64,000 nucleotides of DNA from Saccharibacillus soli (GTDB taxonomy: Bacteria > Bacillota > Bacilli > Paenibacillales > Paenibacillaceae): NCBI GenBank assembly GCA_002189105.1, contig NIOB01000004.1:264648-328647 (forward strand), written 5' to 3'. Position numbers and translations under genes: made by a program. The stretch's first letter is position 1, and each line of letters opens with the position of its first letter. The notes below the pieces were generated by a model that saw only the letters and a program-made list of their open reading frames with translations, was not told where the DNA came from and made no database searches. Shown one piece after another: positions 53,835-62,622 of the stretch.

Positions 53835-54766
53835 GCCAAACGATAAAAAGCGACTTCTCCAAACGAATCGCGGAACAATTCAAACCCAAATATCTGCTTG
53901 CGCATCTGGTGCTGCTGGGCGTCGGCCTGGTGCTGCTGTATCCGCTGATCTTTATGGTTCTGGCAGGCTTCTTCACCAAAACGGAGTTCATGACCACGGT
54001 ACTCGGCCTGCTACCCATTCCCAAAGCGCCGACGTGGGACAACTATCTGACGCTGTTCAACGGTTCGGCCGACGCGGCGATCCGGAAGTATTTCTTGAAC
54101 TCGACGCTGCGTACGGTATATGCCACGTTCTGGGCGCTGCTGACGGCGCTGCTGGCGGGTTACGTGTTCGCGCGTCTTCAGTTCAGAGGCAAAAACACGC
54201 TGTTTCTGGCGCTGCTCGGCACGCAGATGATCCCGGCCACCATCGCGTTGATCCCCACCTATCTTCAGTTCGCCAGATGGCCTTTTGCGGGCGGCAACGA
54301 TATTTTCACCGGCGGAACCGGGATTCTGGATACGTGGTGGGTCTATCTGATCGGCGGGCCAAGCATCAACATCATGGGCGCGTTCTTGGTCAAGCAGTCG
54401 ATCGAAAAATTGCCTTACGAACTGGACGAAGCGGCGAAAATGGACGGCGCGGGCACGCTGCGCATCATCTTCCGGATTCTGCTGCCGCTGCAAATGCCGA
54501 TTATGGCATTTATCTCGATCACGACGGCGCTGGCGACTTGGAACGACTTTATCACGCCATTCTTCTACACGTCGTCGGATAGTCTTCAGACGCTGCCCGC
54601 AGCGATTACCCGTCTGTCTTCGGCTGCCGCAAGTCCCGGAGCCGTGCCGAACTGGCCGCTGATTATTACGCTCAGTCTGGGAACAACGCTGCCGGCGCTG
54701 CTGCTGTTTTTCTTTTTCCAGAAGTATATCGTGCAGGGACTGGCCAATACCGGAATCAAAGGTTAA
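53831..54766 (+). CDS. Sugar ABC transporter permease (MalG-like)
   Basis: A 311-residue permease with six spans. The EAA loop is DEAAKMDGAGTLRIIFRILL, and the N-terminal span is LVLLGVGLVLLYPLIFMVL. A longer than usual external loop around KYFLNSTLR and LQFARWPFAGGNDIF is present. It starts in a 4-nt overlap with the partner permease and ends about 95 nt before the binding-protein gene. Confidence 0.93.
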   Translation: MSQTIKSDFSKRIAEQFKPKYLLAHLVLLGVGLVLLYPLIFMVLAGFFTKTEFMTTVLGLLPIPKAPTWDNYLTLFNGSADAAIRKYFLNSTLRTVYATFWALLTALLAGYVFARLQFRGKNTLFLALLGTQMIPATIALIPTYLQFARWPFAGGNDIFTGGTGILDTWWVYLIGGPSINIMGAFLVKQSIEKLPYELDEAAKMDGAGTLRIIFRILLPLQMPIMAFISITTALATWNDFITPFFYTSSDSLQTLPAAITRLSSAAASPGAVPNWPLIITLSLGTTLPALLLFFFFQKYIVQGLANTGIKG

Positions 54767-54781
54767 TCGCCTTAAAATCTA

Positions 54782-54798
54782 TTTAATATATTGAATAT
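54782..54798. promoter_or_regulatory. Partial operator before the binding-protein gene
   Basis: TTTAATATATTGAATAT matches the left part of the dyad at 52756 (TTTGATATAATGAATAT) at 15 of 17 bases. A right arm is not obvious. It implies that the same regulator also acts inside the operon. Confidence 0.5.
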
Positions 54799-54862
54799 GT
54801 CATAAGGTTATGCTATATTGAACTCGTCAAAAGCCAGTCATTCTCGATTTGGAGGGGTCCGA

Positions 54863-56305
54863 GTGAAAAACCGAAAGATCACGGCTTTAGTAGGAACGGT
54901 TATGCTGGTATCGGCACTGTCGGCATGCGGAGGAGGAGGTTCGGCCAAGGTAGGCGCGCCTCCGGGAGCGGCCACGGGCGGCGAAACGAAACCTGCGGGA
55001 GAAACGGGCAGCAAAGCGGAAACGACGCCGGGCGTTACGACAATCAAGGTCTTGAACGAAGGGGCGGTTGCGATCGGGGTCGGCAAGCTCGACGATCTGT
55101 TCGCGGTCAAAGAAAAAGAATACGCGGACGCCGGAGTGAGTCTCGATTATACGCCGGGTTCGCCGGTCGAGACTTTCCCTCTGCAGTACCAGAAGATCAT
55201 GAGCGAGAAGCTCAAAGCGCAGAACATCGAAGTCGTGACGGAAGACTGGGGCTGGGGCGAGCCGCTGATCCAGAAGCAGACTGCCGGTTTTCTCGCCAAA
55301 AACATTCCGGATATCATCGTAGGCGAAACGCAGATGCCGGGCTTCGCGCAGCAGGGGCTGCTTGAACCGTTCCCCGACGATATGGCGGCGGATATCCGCG
55401 AGAACGTATCGCCGGCCGCGTGGAAACCGATGGAAGTCGGCGGCAAGATCTACGGATTGGCCGCGCAGCCGGGCGTCAGCAATCTGTTCTGGAACAAAAA
55501 GTTGGTGAAGCAGGCCGGCCTCGATCCGGACAAAGCGATCACCACCTGGCAGGAGCTGCGCGATAACGTCAAAGCGGTCACCGAAGCGGGCAAAGGCAAA
55601 TTCTACGGCGGTGGCGTATACGCGGCTCCGAACTTCGGCGGTTATCTGCGTTACGGTGCGCTGATCGCCATTAACGGCGGTTCGTTCGCCGACGAGAACG
55701 GACTGCCGGCGTTCAATTCGCCGCAAAACGCCGAGACGGTTGCCCTGCTCAAAGACCTGAACGCCGCGCATCCGCCCGGTCTGATGGTCAACAACAACGA
55801 AGGTTCGTATTTCGATGCTTGGAACAAAGGCCAGATCGCGTATCTGATCGACGGTCCGTGGCGGGTGCAGGAATCCAAGACGACCGGCATCGATCTCGGC
55901 ATGGCGCCAATCCCACTGTCACCGAGCGGCAAACCGGCCAACGTGACGATCGGCGCGGCGTTCCATTCGGTTCCGGTCGACGCGAAGCAGAAAGAAGCGG
56001 CGTTCGCCTACATCAAAGCGATGTACAGCGAAGAGATTCAGCAGTTGGTCGCGGACTCCAACACGCGTTCCCCGATTCTCAAAAAGATCGGCGAATCGAA
56101 AGAGTATCAAGAAAAACATCCGGAGATGTATCTGCATTACCAAGCGATGTCCGGCGACGTGACGGGCCTGCCGACTTTTGCCAAAGACAATTCGAAAGCT
56201 TGGCAGATGTGGGGCGAAGCCGTCGTCAAAGGCATCATGACCGACGGCGATATTCAAGGAATTCTGGACGACGCGCAGAAGCGGGCGGAACTGGTGACCC
56301 GGTAA
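54863..56305 (+). CDS. Sugar ABC transporter substrate-binding lipoprotein
   Basis: A 480-residue family 1 binding protein. The lipobox is VSALSACGGG with the lipid Cys at about residue 22, then a Gly/Pro/Thr linker to residue 55 and the mature domain (TIKVLNEGAVAIGVG, then YLIDGPWRVQESKTTGIDLG). I use the GTG at 54863, which follows GGAGGGG and opens the signal sequence; a TTG at 54818 would add a polar start. It is the third gene of the permease operon and is followed by two stem-loops before the mannosidase gene. Confidence 0.92.
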   Translation: MKNRKITALVGTVMLVSALSACGGGGSAKVGAPPGAATGGETKPAGETGSKAETTPGVTTIKVLNEGAVAIGVGKLDDLFAVKEKEYADAGVSLDYTPGSPVETFPLQYQKIMSEKLKAQNIEVVTEDWGWGEPLIQKQTAGFLAKNIPDIIVGETQMPGFAQQGLLEPFPDDMAADIRENVSPAAWKPMEVGGKIYGLAAQPGVSNLFWNKKLVKQAGLDPDKAITTWQELRDNVKAVTEAGKGKFYGGGVYAAPNFGGYLRYGALIAINGGSFADENGLPAFNSPQNAETVALLKDLNAAHPPGLMVNNNEGSYFDAWNKGQIAYLIDGPWRVQESKTTGIDLGMAPIPLSPSGKPANVTIGAAFHSVPVDAKQKEAAFAYIKAMYSEEIQQLVADSNTRSPILKKIGESKEYQEKHPEMYLHYQAMSGDVTGLPTFAKDNSKAWQMWGEAVVKGIMTDGDIQGILDDAQKRAELVTR

Positions 56306-56348
56306 ACCCGGCAAGCGTCACGGAGCGGAGAAATCGATACGCAGGGCA

Positions 56349-56377
56349 AAAAGGGACTGAGGTTATCAGTCCCTTTC
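56349..56377 (+). other. Stem-loop after the binding-protein gene
   Basis: AAAGGGACTGA-ggtta-TCAGTCCCTTT is a perfect 11-bp hairpin with no proper T-tail (CAACTC follows). It is probably an mRNA-stabilising or attenuating element. Confidence 0.65.
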
Positions 56378-56394
56378 AACTCTTAATCAGAGGA

Positions 56395-56445
56395 TTACGT
56401 TTTCCTGAAACGCACACGCTTTAGGTGCGATTCAGGGGAGCGTAA
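56395..56445 (+). other. 21-bp stem-loop before the mannosidase gene
   Basis: The arms 56395-56415 and 56425-56445 pair along 21 positions with three G-T wobbles and one mismatch; the loop is 9 nt. There is no strong T run, so transcription can continue into the mannosidase gene. It is likely a differential-expression or processing hairpin. Confidence 0.65.
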
Positions 56446-56517
56446 CCTTACTTTTAATGTTGACAAGGTGCTTAGTCCCTTTTGCTTCAAATTCAGCGGT
56501 TAACGGGAGTGAACAAG

Positions 56518-59500
56518 ATGCCTTACGAAAATCACGGAATCATGTTGAATCGGGCCAAAGACGCGTTGAACCGGCTGCGCGGCGCGATCTACGAACCGGT
56601 CGGAACGCTGCGGACGACGGCATGGGTAACCAAAGAACCGGTGCCGTACGAAGAACGGACCTCCGGCATCCGCAAAGAGATCGGACCAGGCGACGTCTGG
56701 GGCGAATTATGGGACTGCGCTTGGTTCCGTTTTGCCGGTACCGTTCCCGAGTCGGTCGCGGGAAGCCGAGCCGTGCTGCTGATCGATATCAACGGCGAAC
56801 TGTGCATCGTTGACGAAGACGGTTCGCCGCGTCAGGGATTGACCAATATCAATTCCGAATTTGAAACGGCGCTGGGACTTCCGGGCAAAAGGGTCGTCGA
56901 TCTCGGCGGCGAAGCGGCGGGACGAACCGTCGAGCTGTGGGCGGACGCGGGCTGCAACGATCTGTTCGGCAAGTTCAGCGGCGGCACGATGAAAGAAGCG
57001 TTGATCGCCGTATGCCATGAAGAAACGCGGCGGCTCTATTACGATTTCGAAGTGTTGATCGAATTGGCCGAACAGCTCGAAGCGCGGAGCGCCAGACGCG
57101 ACCGGATCGTTCAAGCGCTCTACGAAGCTTCGCTTATGCTAGCCGTTATTAATGAAGAAACGGTGCGGCGCGCGATCGAGCGCGTGCGCGGCGAATTGGA
57201 GAAACGCGGCGGCGATCCCGTATTGACCGTCAGCGCGATCGGACACGCGCATATCGATCTCGCTTGGCTGTGGCCGATCCGCGAGACCGTTCGCAAAGGA
57301 GCCCGGACGTTCTCCACCGTGCTGCGCAATATGGAGAAGTACCCGGATTACGTGTTCGGCGCGAGCCAACCTCAGCTCTATCAATGGATGAAAGAATATT
57401 ATCCCAAATTGTACGAGCAGATCCGAGAACGGGTGCAGGAAGGCCGCTGGGAGCTGCAAGGCGCGATGTGGGTCGAACCGGATACGAATATCTCGGGCGG
57501 CGAAGCGTTGGTTCGGCAGATTTTGTACGGCAAACGCTTCTTTGCGGAAGAGTTCGGTCAGGAGATGAAGGTGCTCTGGCTGCCCGACGTGTTCGGCTAC
57601 AGCGCAAGCCTGCCGCAACTGCTGCGCAAATCCGGCGTCGATTACATGATGACCCAGAAGCTGTCATGGAGCGTGTACAATACGCATCCGCATCATAGTT
57701 TTCGTTGGGAAGGAATCGACGGCAGTTCGGTGCTGACCCATCTGCCTCCGGAAGATACGTATAACAGCCCGGCCGCGCCGCGTTCGCTCTCGAAGATCGA
57801 AGCGTCGTATCTGGATCGCAACGTCTCGGAGCACGCGCTGATGCTGTTTGGGATCGGAGACGGCGGCGGCGGCCCGGGCGAAGAACATCTGGAACGGCTG
57901 GCGCGCGAGCAAAATCTGCTGGGACTTCCGCCCGTGAAGATGGAGCCGTCGCTGGACTTTTTCCATAAGTTAAAGCAGGAACAGGATCGGCTTCAAACGT
58001 ATCGCGGTGAACTGTATCTGGAGAAGCACCAGGGAACGCTGACGTCGCAAGCCCGGAACAAACGTTACAATCGCAAGATGGAAAAAGCGCTGCGCGAGCT
58101 GGAATTCGCCGCTTCGCTGGTGCTGGCCGCCGGCGGTTCGGCGGACGATTACCCGGCCGAAGCGTTGGAACGGATCTGGAAAGAAACGCTGCTGTATCAG
58201 TTCCACGATATTCTGCCCGGCTCGTCCATTACGCGCGTGTTCGACGAATCGTTGGAACGTTACGCGAAGCTCTTGGCCGAGACAAAAGCATTGACGCAGG
58301 CCGCGCAGCGGCAGGTCGCGCGGCTGATCGGAGCGGAAGACGGCGAAGAACTGGCATTCAACTCGCTGCCGTGGGCGCGGGAATTGACGATCGAACGCGG
58401 CGGGCAGCGCTATGGCGTGACGATACCTCCGATGGGTTATGTCTCGTTGGCGGACGCCGAACGTTGGGACGAACGTCGTTCGCGTTCGGCGGAATCGCAA
58501 TTGCGCGCGGAAGAACGCGTGCTGGAGAATCGGCATCTGCGCGTGACGTTCGGCGAAAGCGGAAGCATCGTGTCGCTGCTGCGCAAAAGCGAATCCGAAC
58601 CCGGCGGCCGCGAAACGATCGCGCCCGGAGAAGAAGCAAACGTGCTGACCGTCTATCACGATCACGGCGACGCTTGGGATTTCCCGCGCGATTACCGGGA
58701 TACGGTCGCGGGCCGGATGGAGCTGAAGCAAAGTCTGCCGCGAATCGAAGGCGTCTGCGCGGTGCTGGAACAACGGTATCTTTTTGGCGATTCCGTGTTG
58801 GTGCAGAAGATCGTGTTGGAAGCGGACGCGGACACGCTGCGGTTCGAGACGTTCGTCGATTGGCGGGAGTCGGAGAAGATGCTGCGCGCTTCGTTCCCGG
58901 TGCAGATACGTACGGATCAAGTCAACTGCGAGATTCAGTTCGGTTATCTCAAGCGTTCGACGACCCGCAATAATCGGATCGAATTCGCCCGGGACGAAAT
59001 CTGCGCGCATCAATATATCGATCTGTCGCAGCCCGATCGCGGGGTGGCGCTGCTCAGCGACAGCAAATACGGATACAGCGCCGAAGGACATACGCTGGAC
59101 GTCAATCTGCTGCGCAGTTCCGGCTATCCCGATCCGGTCGCGGACCGCGCGGAACACGAATTCGTTTATGCGCTGTATCCGCACGAAGGAGACTTCGTGC
59201 AAGCCGGGGTGTATCGCAGAGGCTGCGAATTGAATACGCCGCTGGTCGTCAGCGAAGCGGCGGAAGCGCGCCGGGGCGAGGTCACGGCTGCCGGTGTGCA
59301 TACGGCAAAAGGCGGTTCGGCAAGTCGCGTCGGGACGACCGAACGTCCGGGACCGGAAGCCGCCGCGTGGTCGAACGGCGGCGGGCGCGGAGCGGCTTCG
59401 TCCGGAGACGGAAAGCCGTCCGAGAGCCGGAGCGATTCGGCGGCCTATTCGCTGATCGCTGCCGATCACCCTCACGTCATGATCGAAGCGGTCAAAAAAG

Positions 59501-59748
59501 CCGAAGATTCCGTGCATCTGATCGTCCGCCTATACGAGACGGCCGGCGCGGACGCGCAAACGGTCGTTACATTCGGGCAGGATTGCGAAGAAATTGCGGA
59601 GACGGACCTGATGGAACGGCCGCTGCCGAGCGGTGCGGAGGAAGCGGAATCGCTGTCCGTGGAAAGCGCTCGCCGCGCCCGGCTGAACTTCCGGCCGTTC
59701 GAGATCAAGACGCTGCGGGTGAAGTTCGGATCGGGAGCAAGATTATGA
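56518..59748 (+). CDS. GH38 alpha-mannosidase
   Basis: A 1076-residue cytoplasmic glycosidase that removes alpha-linked mannose. The Zn ligands are His245 and Asp247 in GHAHIDLAWLW, the nucleophile Asp357 in LWLPDVFGYSASLPQ (also a Zn ligand), and His563 in QFHDILPGSSI. The barrel, three-helix and beta domains follow in the usual order. A Gly/Ser/Ala-rich segment at about 918-978 interrupts the C-terminal beta domain and is probably a disordered loop. Start: ATG at 56518 with GGGAG. It overlaps the next gene by 4 nt (ATGA). Its presence suggests the locus takes up a mannose-containing glycan, such as an N-glycan fragment or mannan oligosaccharide. Confidence 0.94.
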   Translation: MPYENHGIMLNRAKDALNRLRGAIYEPVGTLRTTAWVTKEPVPYEERTSGIRKEIGPGDVWGELWDCAWFRFAGTVPESVAGSRAVLLIDINGELCIVDEDGSPRQGLTNINSEFETALGLPGKRVVDLGGEAAGRTVELWADAGCNDLFGKFSGGTMKEALIAVCHEETRRLYYDFEVLIELAEQLEARSARRDRIVQALYEASLMLAVINEETVRRAIERVRGELEKRGGDPVLTVSAIGHAHIDLAWLWPIRETVRKGARTFSTVLRNMEKYPDYVFGASQPQLYQWMKEYYPKLYEQIRERVQEGRWELQGAMWVEPDTNISGGEALVRQILYGKRFFAEEFGQEMKVLWLPDVFGYSASLPQLLRKSGVDYMMTQKLSWSVYNTHPHHSFRWEGIDGSSVLTHLPPEDTYNSPAAPRSLSKIEASYLDRNVSEHALMLFGIGDGGGGPGEEHLERLAREQNLLGLPPVKMEPSLDFFHKLKQEQDRLQTYRGELYLEKHQGTLTSQARNKRYNRKMEKALRELEFAASLVLAAGGSADDYPAEALERIWKETLLYQFHDILPGSSITRVFDESLERYAKLLAETKALTQAAQRQVARLIGAEDGEELAFNSLPWARELTIERGGQRYGVTIPPMGYVSLADAERWDERRSRSAESQLRAEERVLENRHLRVTFGESGSIVSLLRKSESEPGGRETIAPGEEANVLTVYHDHGDAWDFPRDYRDTVAGRMELKQSLPRIEGVCAVLEQRYLFGDSVLVQKIVLEADADTLRFETFVDWRESEKMLRASFPVQIRTDQVNCEIQFGYLKRSTTRNNRIEFARDEICAHQYIDLSQPDRGVALLSDSKYGYSAEGHTLDVNLLRSSGYPDPVADRAEHEFVYALYPHEGDFVQAGVYRRGCELNTPLVVSEAAEARRGEVTAAGVHTAKGGSASRVGTTERPGPEAAAWSNGGGRGAASSGDGKPSESRSDSAAYSLIAADHPHVMIEAVKKAEDSVHLIVRLYETAGADAQTVVTFGQDCEEIAETDLMERPLPSGAEEAESLSVESARRARLNFRPFEIKTLRVKFGSGARL

Positions 59749-62162
59749 CCGAGGCCGGACGACGGGAAGCGGAGCGGGAACGCACCGGGTTTCAAGAAGG
59801 CGGATCTTATGATCCGGCTTACGATCTTCGCACGGACTTCGTGATGGTCTACGGTCTGCACGACGATTTGGACGAACGAATCTCCGCGTGGAAACGCAAA
59901 GGGTACGTCGTTCATCTGATGACCGGCGTATCGTGGGGCGGGTATCAAGATTATCTGAACGGCGTAATCGACGGTCGCAAACATTGGGACGAAGCGCAGA
60001 CCGATCGGCAGGGAGCGTGCATCGTTCACGGAACGTCGGCAGATATTCCGTATATGGTGCCGACGATCGCTTACGCGGATTTTCTGACGGAACGGATTCG
60101 CCCGGCCGTGGACGCGGGCGTCGAAGCGATCCATCTGGAAGAACCAGAGTTCTGGGCTTCAGGCGGCTATTCGGAAGCTTTTCGCCGGGAATGGGAGGTC
60201 TATTACCGCGAGCCGTGGCAGGCGCCGCATACGTCGGCCGACGCGCAGTACCGGGCGTCGAAACTCAAAGCGTATCTCTACGCCCGCACGCTCGACCGGG
60301 TCTGCGGCGCGCTCAAAGAATACGCGATGGTTCGCTACGGACGGCGTATCCGCTTCTATGTGCCGACGCACAGCCTGATCAATTATGCGCAGTGGCGGAT
60401 CGTCAGTCCGGAATCGAAGCTGCTCGACCTGCCGGGCATCGACGGATATATCGCGCAGGTATGGACCGGCACGGCGCAGACGCCGAACGTGTATAACGGC
60501 GTGCGCAAAGAGCGAACGTTCGAGACGGCTTTTCTGGAATACGGCATCATGCAGGAATTGGTGCGCGGGACGGATCGCCGGATGTGGTTTCTCCATGATC
60601 CGATCGCGGACGATCCCAAGCACACTTGGCACGATTACCGCCGCAATTATATCCGCACGCTGGTCGCGTCGCTGCTGCATCCGGGCGTGAGCCGGTACGA
60701 GATCTGCCCGTGGCCGCGGCGGATCTATACGGGCGAATATCCGAAGCCGGACGGCAGCGGACGCGAACGGATTCCGGCGCGGTACGCGACGGAACTTCAG
60801 ATCATTGCGAACGCGCTCGGCCGAATGGACGGATTGGATGTGCAAGGGTCGGAAAACGGACCGGAGATCGGGCTGCTGCTGGCGGATTCGGCGATGTATC
60901 AACGGCAGTATCCGCATTGGAGCGAAGAAGCGTCGGCGTTGAAATACGACGGAACCGAAGTCGCGGCGAAACTGAGCGAGGAACAGCAATCGATTCTGGA
61001 TTGGTCGGCGTTCTACGGACTGGCACTGCCGCTGCTGAAGCACGGCGCGATCGTACGACCGGTTCAGCTCGATAACGCGGAGCGTTTCCCCGGCTATCTG
61101 GATGTTTATCGGGTGCTGGTTCTCAGCTACGAGTTCATGAAACCCGAATCGCCGGGACTGCATCAGGCGTTGGTTCAGTGGGTTCGGCAGGGCGGAACGC
61201 TGGTGTATGCCGGAGACGGGAGCGACGAATTTCATGGAGTTCGGGAATGGTGGAACGGGGGTGAGGGCGGAGGCGGCAGCGGAGCGGGCCGAGAGAACGA
61301 GGCGGATCGCGGCCAGCAAGAAGGCGAAGCGGGTGGTCGGCCTGATGCGGCCGGAGGGAGCGAAGCGGGCCGCGGGGCTTCGCTCGGGAAGCGGGGCTGG
61401 GCTTCGCCGGCGGAGCATTTGTTCGCGGAGCTTGGGCTAGGCGCCTCGCCCGAGCCGGGGGTTCATCCGGTCGGCCGAGGCTTCGCGGCCTATCTGGATG
61501 TGCATCCGGCCGAATGCGCGCAGCGGCCGCAGGCCGGGGAGCGCTTGAGGGCGATCGTGCGGGCCGCGATCGTAGCGGCGGGCGGGCCGGAATGGATTCG
61601 GAGCAGCAGGCTTGCGCTGCGGAGAGGGCCTTACCTGATCGCGGCGGCGATGGACGAATCCGAAGCCGAAAGCGGCGAATGGCAGCAAGCGGGGACGGCA
61701 GCGGTCGAAGCGGCGGCAGGCGGAACGGAATTCACGTTCAGCGGCAAATTCGTCGATCTGCTGGACGCCGATCTGCCGATCTTGAAGCAGGCGACGCTCC
61801 GCGAAGGTGAGCAGCTTCTGCTCTACGATCTGGACCGGGCGGATGCTGACGACTCGGCGAAAGCGAGCAGAAGGCTCGGCCTTCCCGCCGTTCGGCTGAT
61901 TGCCGCCGCTTCGCGGATCGATGAGATCCGAATCGACGAAGCCGGTTTTGTCTGCACCGCCGAAGGCCCGTCGAACGTGATCGGCGCTGCACGTTTTCTG
62001 CTGAACGCCCCGCCGAAATGGGTTAGCGTGCTGCGATTGGAAGAGAACGACCCCAGCCGGACATGGCAGGACGCGGATTGGGAATGGGAAGCGTTCAGTT
62101 CGACGTTGTTGATTCATTATGTGAACGACGCGGCGGGGATCGAGATAAAGGTGGCGTTTTAG
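59745..62162 (+). CDS. Unknown 805-residue protein coupled to the mannosidase
   Basis: A soluble protein with no signal peptide. The first 450 residues look like a TIM-barrel hydrolase: FVMVYGLHDDLDERISAWKR, HLMTGVSWGGYQDYLNG, then a strand end with acidic residues VEAIHLEEPEFWA, and later MWFLHDPIADDP. A GATase/beta-galactosidase-middle-like part follows (VYRVLVLSYEFMKPESPGLH, then VRQGGTLVYAGDGSDEFHG). A Gly/Glu-rich loop lies at about residues 505-555, and the last 200 residues are beta-rich. I know no family for it; the layout recalls GH42-like enzymes. It starts within the mannosidase stop codon (ATGA at 59745-59748), so it is probably a co-working glycosidase. Confidence 0.72.
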   Translation: MTEAGRREAERERTGFQEGGSYDPAYDLRTDFVMVYGLHDDLDERISAWKRKGYVVHLMTGVSWGGYQDYLNGVIDGRKHWDEAQTDRQGACIVHGTSADIPYMVPTIAYADFLTERIRPAVDAGVEAIHLEEPEFWASGGYSEAFRREWEVYYREPWQAPHTSADAQYRASKLKAYLYARTLDRVCGALKEYAMVRYGRRIRFYVPTHSLINYAQWRIVSPESKLLDLPGIDGYIAQVWTGTAQTPNVYNGVRKERTFETAFLEYGIMQELVRGTDRRMWFLHDPIADDPKHTWHDYRRNYIRTLVASLLHPGVSRYEICPWPRRIYTGEYPKPDGSGRERIPARYATELQIIANALGRMDGLDVQGSENGPEIGLLLADSAMYQRQYPHWSEEASALKYDGTEVAAKLSEEQQSILDWSAFYGLALPLLKHGAIVRPVQLDNAERFPGYLDVYRVLVLSYEFMKPESPGLHQALVQWVRQGGTLVYAGDGSDEFHGVREWWNGGEGGGGSGAGRENEADRGQQEGEAGGRPDAAGGSEAGRGASLGKRGWASPAEHLFAELGLGASPEPGVHPVGRGFAAYLDVHPAECAQRPQAGERLRAIVRAAIVAAGGPEWIRSSRLALRRGPYLIAAAMDESEAESGEWQQAGTAAVEAAAGGTEFTFSGKFVDLLDADLPILKQATLREGEQLLLYDLDRADADDSAKASRRLGLPAVRLIAAASRIDEIRIDEAGFVCTAEGPSNVIGAARFLLNAPPKWVSVLRLEENDPSRTWQDADWEWEAFSSTLLIHYVNDAAGIEIKVAF

Positions 62163-62404
62163 CAGCAGGTAGGCGGAAAAGAACAAGCAGATGCGATGCC
62201 GGAAGCGGCTTAACCCCTACCATTTTGTCCGCCTGCATGTATGAGAAAGAGGACTGTATGGTCGGCAAACAGAGTAGGCGGCGTACGGTCGAATTTGTGC
62301 TCCGCGTCACTGTTGAGTAGACAGAAATTTCAGATCGTTTTACTATAAATCTAACTTCATACAGCAAGTACCTTGAACGATAAAGAGGTGAGGTTGCGCT
62401 CATC

Positions 62405-62437
62405 GAGATTTCGTACCTAACCCGTGTACGAAGTCTC
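62405..62437. other. 12-bp hairpin in the boundary region
   Basis: GAGATTTCGTAC pairs with GTACGAAGTCTC (one G-T pair) across a 9-nt loop, CTAACCCGT. There is no T-tail. Its use is unknown; it could be a recombination site or an RNA element. Confidence 0.5.
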
Positions 62438-62525
62438 CGACGGAAAACCCGCTTGAACCGTGCGTGTTTCCGGTGAACGCAAACCTTACATTCAATGCGG
62501 TCAAGGTACCGGCACCGAAAGAATC

Positions 62526-62563
62526 GGGCCTTGAGATGGACTTCCATCTTCAGGGCCTTTTTT
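62526..62563 (+). terminator. Terminator before the recombinase gene
   Basis: GGGCCTTGAGATGGA pairs with TCCATCTTCAGGGCC with two mismatches, then TTTTTT. It shields the recombinase gene from transcription of the glycan locus. Confidence 0.72.
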
Positions 62564-62622
62564 ATGCAAAAACCAGATTTCCAAAAATTGAATGCGATGA
62601 TAAACTGAGGAGGCAAGCGAGG

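Larger units (their letters stand above)
62163..62622. other. Gene-free boundary between glycan locus and recombinase
   Basis: No credible gene in 460 bases. It contains the hairpin at 62405-62437, an imperfect one at about 62438-62475, and a terminator at 62526-62563. There is no clear terminator directly after the 62162 stop codon. It may hold the left edge of a mobile segment. Confidence 0.45.

Noticed and set aside
59367-59744. N-terminal extension of the 805-residue protein
   Set aside because: It overlaps the end of the mannosidase gene in another frame and is Arg-rich without structure. The ATGA overlap at 59745 is the natural coupled start.
62414-62420. ACCTAAC as half of an integron attC site
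   Set aside because: The matching GTTRRRY half was not found at a suitable distance and no gene cassette is present. It is kept only as a remark in the hairpin finding.
62438-62475. Sequence CGACGGAAAACCCGC...GTGCGTGTTTCCGG as part of a group II intron
   Set aside because: It vaguely recalls intron stem-loops, but no reverse transcriptase gene, domain V or intron 5-prime consensus was seen.
62464-62622. N-terminal extension of the tyrosine recombinase
   Set aside because: It would run through the terminator at 62526-62563, and GAGGAGG is placed correctly for the ATG at 62623.
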